Origin: Cafeteria roenbergensis
Taxonomy: Eukaryota > Sar > Bigyra > Bicosoecida > Cafeteriaceae
Reading direction: 5' to 3'
Length of the DNA stretch: 64,000 bases
Assembly: GCA_008330645.1 (NCBI GenBank)
Contig: VLTN01000010.1
Span: 372,001 to 436,000 of the forward strand
Shown here: positions 60,101-64,000 of the stretch, one piece after another
Layout: every line of letters starts with the position of its first letter
Position numbering within the stretch: position 1 is the first letter of the stretch
Notes under the pieces: generated by a model
The model's input: the letters and a program-made list of their open reading frames with translations, nothing else
Told to the model about the DNA's origin: nothing
Databases searched by the model: none
Translations under genes and position numbers: made by a program

Positions 60101-63100
60101 CCTCGGGCCTCAGCTGCGGGTGGCCGGGAACTCCGCGCCGGTGGGCGAAGGCACTCGCGTCCCACGCGGCCACCCACGGCTGGCGGCGCGATCCCTCCAC
60201 GGTTGCCAGCTGGGACTCGCCGTCCTCGCTCTCCGCGGCGCCGCGCGGGGCTGCGGCGCCGGCTCTGCCGGCCGTCGCGGGGCTGGGCCAGGCTCCCGCG
60301 GCGCCGCCCGCCACCCCGGCCGCCGGCCCTCCCGACGCCACGGGGCCGTCCGCACCAGCGCCCGCCCCGTCAGCAGAAGTCACGCCCAGGATGTGGAGCC
60401 CTGCCGCCACTGCGGCGCGGATCACCGTTGGCACAGAGCGCAGGCGGGTGCGATCGACGTCGATGGGGGTCCACGGGGCAGCCTCGAACGCGGGCCGCAC
60501 GGGGCTGAGGCGCAGGAACGGCCGGCAGAGCCGCCTGGCGGCAGAGCGGGCAAGCATCCACTCTCCCGCCCTCGCAGCCTCGACGGCCAAGTAGTGCCAC
60601 AGGAGGGGCAGGCACAGCGGCGCCGAGGCCACGGCGGGAGCGCACGAGGGCCCGACGGCCGCGCAGGTGCCGTCCGCGCGGAAGAGGCCGATGGCGCAGT
60701 TGTAGGCAGCGTGGCGGCGAAGGCCGGACAGGCGCACCAGCACCGGCTGCTGCGCCCGGCCGACGGCCTGCCCAGCCGCCGGCGCCGAGCCGTCGGCGCC
60801 GGCGCGTCCTTGGGGCGGGCGCGCGATGGCAGCGCCGCTGGCGTCCACAGTCGCAGTCCTTGGCGGGGGCAGCGGCACGTTGGAGCCGAAAACGCCCGTC
60901 GACGTCGCCACGACCTCGGTGCCAGCCCCGTACGCCTTGGCGAGCAGGCGCACGTGCAACCGCCGGCCTGCAGCGGCTGCAGCCACCCCGTCGTCCACGT
61001 GCCCGAGCGCTTCCGCCTCGTCCATTGCAGCAGCCCCAGACGCAGACGCGGCAGTGCGGCCTGCCGCCTTGGAGGCGCTGCCGAGCCTGGGGCTTCGACC
61101 TGGGCCGCTCCCGCGTCCACGCATGCCTTCCCCGCCGTTGTCGTCGACGTCGTCGTCGTCGTCGTCCTCCTTGGCTTCCGATGTGCCGCGGCTGGTGGGG
61201 CGGGACGTCGCGAGCGCGCTGCGCGACGTTGCTCTCCCAGAGGCGCCGCGCTGCGGCCTGTCCGCTTGCCGGCAGGCCGAGAACGCGCCGGGCGGAACGA
61301 GCACCAGAATGGACGTGGGGCCGCGCGCCACCACCACCGGTGCAGGCAACGGCATGTGCTCTGGCGAAGAGGAGGAGGAGGGCGCGAAGTCCACACCGGC
61401 GATCGATGCCGCCTCTGCCGCTGCCGCCTCCACCCCGGCCTTGGCTCTGTGCCTCGCCGCTGCAGCGTCCCGCTCGGCAGCGAGCAGGTCCGACCGCACC
61501 GCCTCCAGCGCCGCTAGGCGTCGCGTGGCGGACTGCCCCGCGCGCCAGCGAGCCAGCGCCAGCCCGATGGCGGCACGCGCGGCAGGGTCCTCGCCAGCCT
61601 CGGCCTCCAGCGCGCGGACGCACCACTTGGAGAGCTGCGCGCCGGATGGGGGGGCGTCCGTCGGGTCGGGCTCCAGGCCGTCGCGGGCGGCCCCGTTGGC
61701 AGCTGCGTCGTCGTCGTCGTCGTCGCCGGTCCCGTCGCCCGCGCCGCCGCCAGCGCCCCTGGCTGTGAGGGCCGGGCCGCCCGTGGTCCGCGTCGTGTCC
61801 ACCATGGTGGGGGGCGCCTCCCTCCCCGCCGGCTTGCGTCGCAGCGTGGATCCCGGCTTGGGGGGCCTCATTGCGGCGGCCTTGGCAGCGGCCCGTGCCG
61901 CTCGCTTGCGGGCGTTCACCGCCGCAACGGCCGCAGCCGTCCATGCCGCCAGGCGCGTCTCAGCGTCTGCCGCGGAGAGCAACGCGTCGGTGTGCAGCAC
62001 CGCGCGAGCCCACTCGGCGCTGCTGGGAGGCCGCTCCTCGGAGGGGCTCAGGACGGAGCCGGGGGCAGGGCGCGACAGCCCCGTGGCGCCCGCAGCCGGC
62101 GCGGCTGCGCCGGCAGCCAGCGCCCCCCCTGCAGACTGCCATGCGACGGACGCGAGCGCCCTCCAGTCCCCGCCTGTGTTGAGGGCAGCCGCCTCGCACG
62201 CAACTCCCCGGGAGGTCTCCACGGCGCGCAGGCCGCGGCGGACGGCCGTGACCGCGCCACGGTGGTCGCCGCGTTCCCCGAGCAGCAGGCCCAAGGCGAT
62301 GCCCGTCTCGGCCGCCAGCGACCCCACGGCAGGCAGCGGCGCGTCGGGCACCGACCCCGCAGCGCTCTCAGCGCCGCTGGCCACAGCACTGAGCACAAGG
62401 GCCAGCGAGCCTCTGGCGGCAAGCTTGGCCGCTCGGTCCCGCAGCAGCGACGGCGGCCGCGCGTTGAGCCACGCCCGCACAGCGGACGCGCAGCGCCACA
62501 GCGCCGCCGTTGCAGTGGCCACCAGCGACGGAGCCAGCAGTGCCGCGCCGCCGCCCTCGCCCGCGGTGGCGAGCTCCAGACAGCCGGCAGCGAACGCCAC
62601 CACGCCGGCGCCCAGGCCCAGCCCGGGCAGCGCAGAGCCTCTCGGGGCGGAGGCCGCCACCAGCTCCAGCACCGACGGGCTCTCCGCGGGCTTGGCCGCG
62701 GCCGCGGCGTCCGAGGCCGAGTCGGCGGCGGGCGAAGGGGCGCTCCCCGACGAAGCGGCGGCAGCGCCAGCGCGGGCCGCGGCCCGGTCGTCGCCGTCGG
62801 GACCGTACCGAGAGCACAGCACGAGCCGCGCCGTGGCCGCCGCCAGCGCCGCCTCGGCCTGCGTGGCGGCCAGCTGGGACCCGGCGCCCCCGCGGCCAGT
62901 CTCGTCCTCGTCGCCCCACGCCTCCGCGGCAGCGGCTTCGGTCGCAGCCTCCCGCCCGCCGGCGCCGCCGACGGGCCCCGCACCGGGCGCTGCCGCCACC
63001 GCGCCCCCCGTGGCCGCAAACACCGCACGGCCCCCCATGGCCTCCATAGCCGCCGTGGCCGACGCCCGCTCCTGAGCCGCTCGCAGGCACAGGAGCGCCG

Positions 63101-64000
63101 CGCAGTCCCCCACCTCCTCCCACCGGCCCCACACCGCCATGGCGCGAAGAAGGGCCATGTGCACGCCCAGCGGCAGCGCCTCCGCCGCAGGCGAGGCCTC
63201 CAGGTCGAGCGCCCCGCACACCCCGTCGTCCGGGCACATTGCCGACGCGGCGGCGGCCTCAGCCGCCTCCTCCGCCTCCTTGGCCGCCCTGGCCTCGGCA
63301 GCGGCCGCCTCTGCCCTGGCGGCCTCCTCGGCCGCGGCGGCTCCCTTCTTGGCCTTGCCGTCCTTCTTCGCGGCAGAGCCGCCCTTGCCGCCCTTCTTTC
63401 CGGCAGAGCCTGCGGCGGCCTCGGCCTTTGCCTCCTCTTCTGCCGCCGCCGCCGCGGCCGCCGCCTCCTCCTGCTTCCGCTGCTCTGCCAAGGCCTCCTT
63501 GAGAGCGCGGTACGACTCCAGCTCCAGCTCGTGGCGCTCCGCAGCGAAGACGGCGGCGGCATCGGCCTCCCTCAGCGCGGAGGAGGGCGCCTCAATGCCG
63601 CGCCTGACCGCGTCGGGGTGCGGCCATCCTCGAGAGGGGGCTTTGGAGCACACGCCCGGCGCCGCGGGGGGCGCCTTTCCCGTGGCGGGCGGGCGCGGCA
63701 TCGCCTCCATGGAATCGAGCCCGCCGCACCACAGCGCCGCCCACGCCGCCGCCGGGACCGTTTCCGCGGCCGCCTCGCCAAGGGCCGCCACGAGGGGCGC
63801 AGCGGCGTCCAGCAGCACTGCCGCCGCGCCAGCCGCCGCCTCGCGCTCCGCCACCACCCGGCCCGGCCGCGCGGCCACGGGGCCGCCCCGCTCGCCCTCC
63901 TCCGTGGGGGCGAACTGCGCTGTGATGGCCAGGGCCGATGCCAGCGCCAGCGCCCTGTGCTCTGCCCGCGGGAAGCGCTTCTCCAAGGCGGCCACGGCCT
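49362..64000 (-). CDS. Giant ciliary protein, CFAP54-like, 5' part beyond the right edge
   Basis: An open frame of about 4880 codons runs from the right edge to a TAG at 49362-49364, with no intron needed. It is built of Ala-rich helical repeats (for example LCLPLLWHYLAVEAARAGEWMLARSAARRLC), resembling TPR arrays, broken by disordered inserts. Around 60670-60960 lies a beta-rich segment LVRLSGLRRHAAYNCAIGLFRADG, directly followed by helices. This is the order seen in CFAP54 (FAP54), a scaffold of the C1d projection of the central pair in motile cilia. Known CFAP54 proteins are nearer 3000 residues, so this one is enlarged, mostly by Ala, Gly and Lys-rich linkers, at least five of which contain KGKKG-like words. 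CFAP46, its partner, is the main alternative. That it is a real gene is very likely; the family call is tentative. Confidence 0.55.
51080..51125 (-). repeat. GCA/TGC trinucleotide tract encoding polyalanine
   Basis: About fifteen cag units on the plus strand read as GCT alanine codons on the minus strand, giving a run of some thirteen alanines in the giant ciliary protein between AAAPA-rich segments. It is the same triplet as the (CAG)10 at 35026, read there as glutamine. Confidence 0.9.

Noticed and set aside
1-64000. Transposon, retroelement, virus-like element or endogenous viral copy
   Set aside because: No integrase, reverse transcriptase, transposase, capsid or polymerase motif and no long terminal or inverted repeats were found in the frames examined.

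Overview
The window is nuclear DNA from a GC-rich, gene-dense eukaryotic microbe that builds a motile flagellum. The evidence is: ten inferred GT-AG introns, a heat-shock factor, an axonemal dynein heavy chain, a very large protein resembling the central-pair protein CFAP54, and eukaryotic ribosomal and ribosome-assembly genes. GC content looks close to 70 % by eye (not counted). A bacterial-type elongation factor P with an organelle-targeting leader is also present. I cannot name the species. A heterotrophic or mixotrophic flagellate with a GC-rich genome, such as a bicosoecid stramenopile, would fit, but that is only a guess.

Layout, left to right. A heat-shock transcription factor on the minus strand (1-1528) runs off the left edge and contains a 14-nt microexon. 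An SLC17-type transporter (minus, 2098-3767) and an N-acetylneuraminate lyase (plus, 4195-5387) diverge from a shared 427-bp spacer. A single uninterrupted minus-strand frame of 14.55 kb (5655-20207) encodes a DNAH10-like inner-arm dynein heavy chain. It diverges from ribosomal protein eL43 (20566-21393). An ACOT9-like thioesterase (minus, 21697-23229) diverges from the ribosome-assembly factor Mrt4/MRTO4 (plus, 23499-24331). A 1.35-kb gene-free stretch with an AT-richer patch follows.

Then come an alanine-rich coiled-coil protein (minus, 25685-30721), an organellar EF-P (minus, 31444-32199) and, divergent from it, a 1935-residue low-complexity protein with a nonapeptide repeat and a polyglutamine tract (plus, 32386-38403). 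A 1519-residue polytopic membrane protein (38995-43554) and a small FG-GAP membrane protein (44417-45412) are also on the plus strand. Next are a Golgi-type glycosyltransferase-like protein (minus, 45632-46663) and a membrane-anchored alpha/beta-hydrolase that lacks the usual nucleophile (minus, 46949-48882). The right quarter is one minus-strand frame of at least 14.6 kb (49362 to beyond the edge), tentatively CFAP54-like.

Genome grammar. Four gene pairs share short divergent spacers, and three pairs converge. Every inferred intron begins GTG (nine of ten GTGAG) and ends GCAG (nine of ten CGCAG). Introns lie mostly in the 5' part of genes, while the longest genes have none. I saw no transposon, retroelement, virus-like element, CRISPR array, tRNA or rRNA that I could support. 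The most suggestive functional unit is the divergent SLC17 transporter and sialic-acid lyase pair, which could move and break down sialic acid. The two giant flagellar genes indicate an axoneme with an I1/f inner arm and, if the CFAP54 call holds, a C1d projection.
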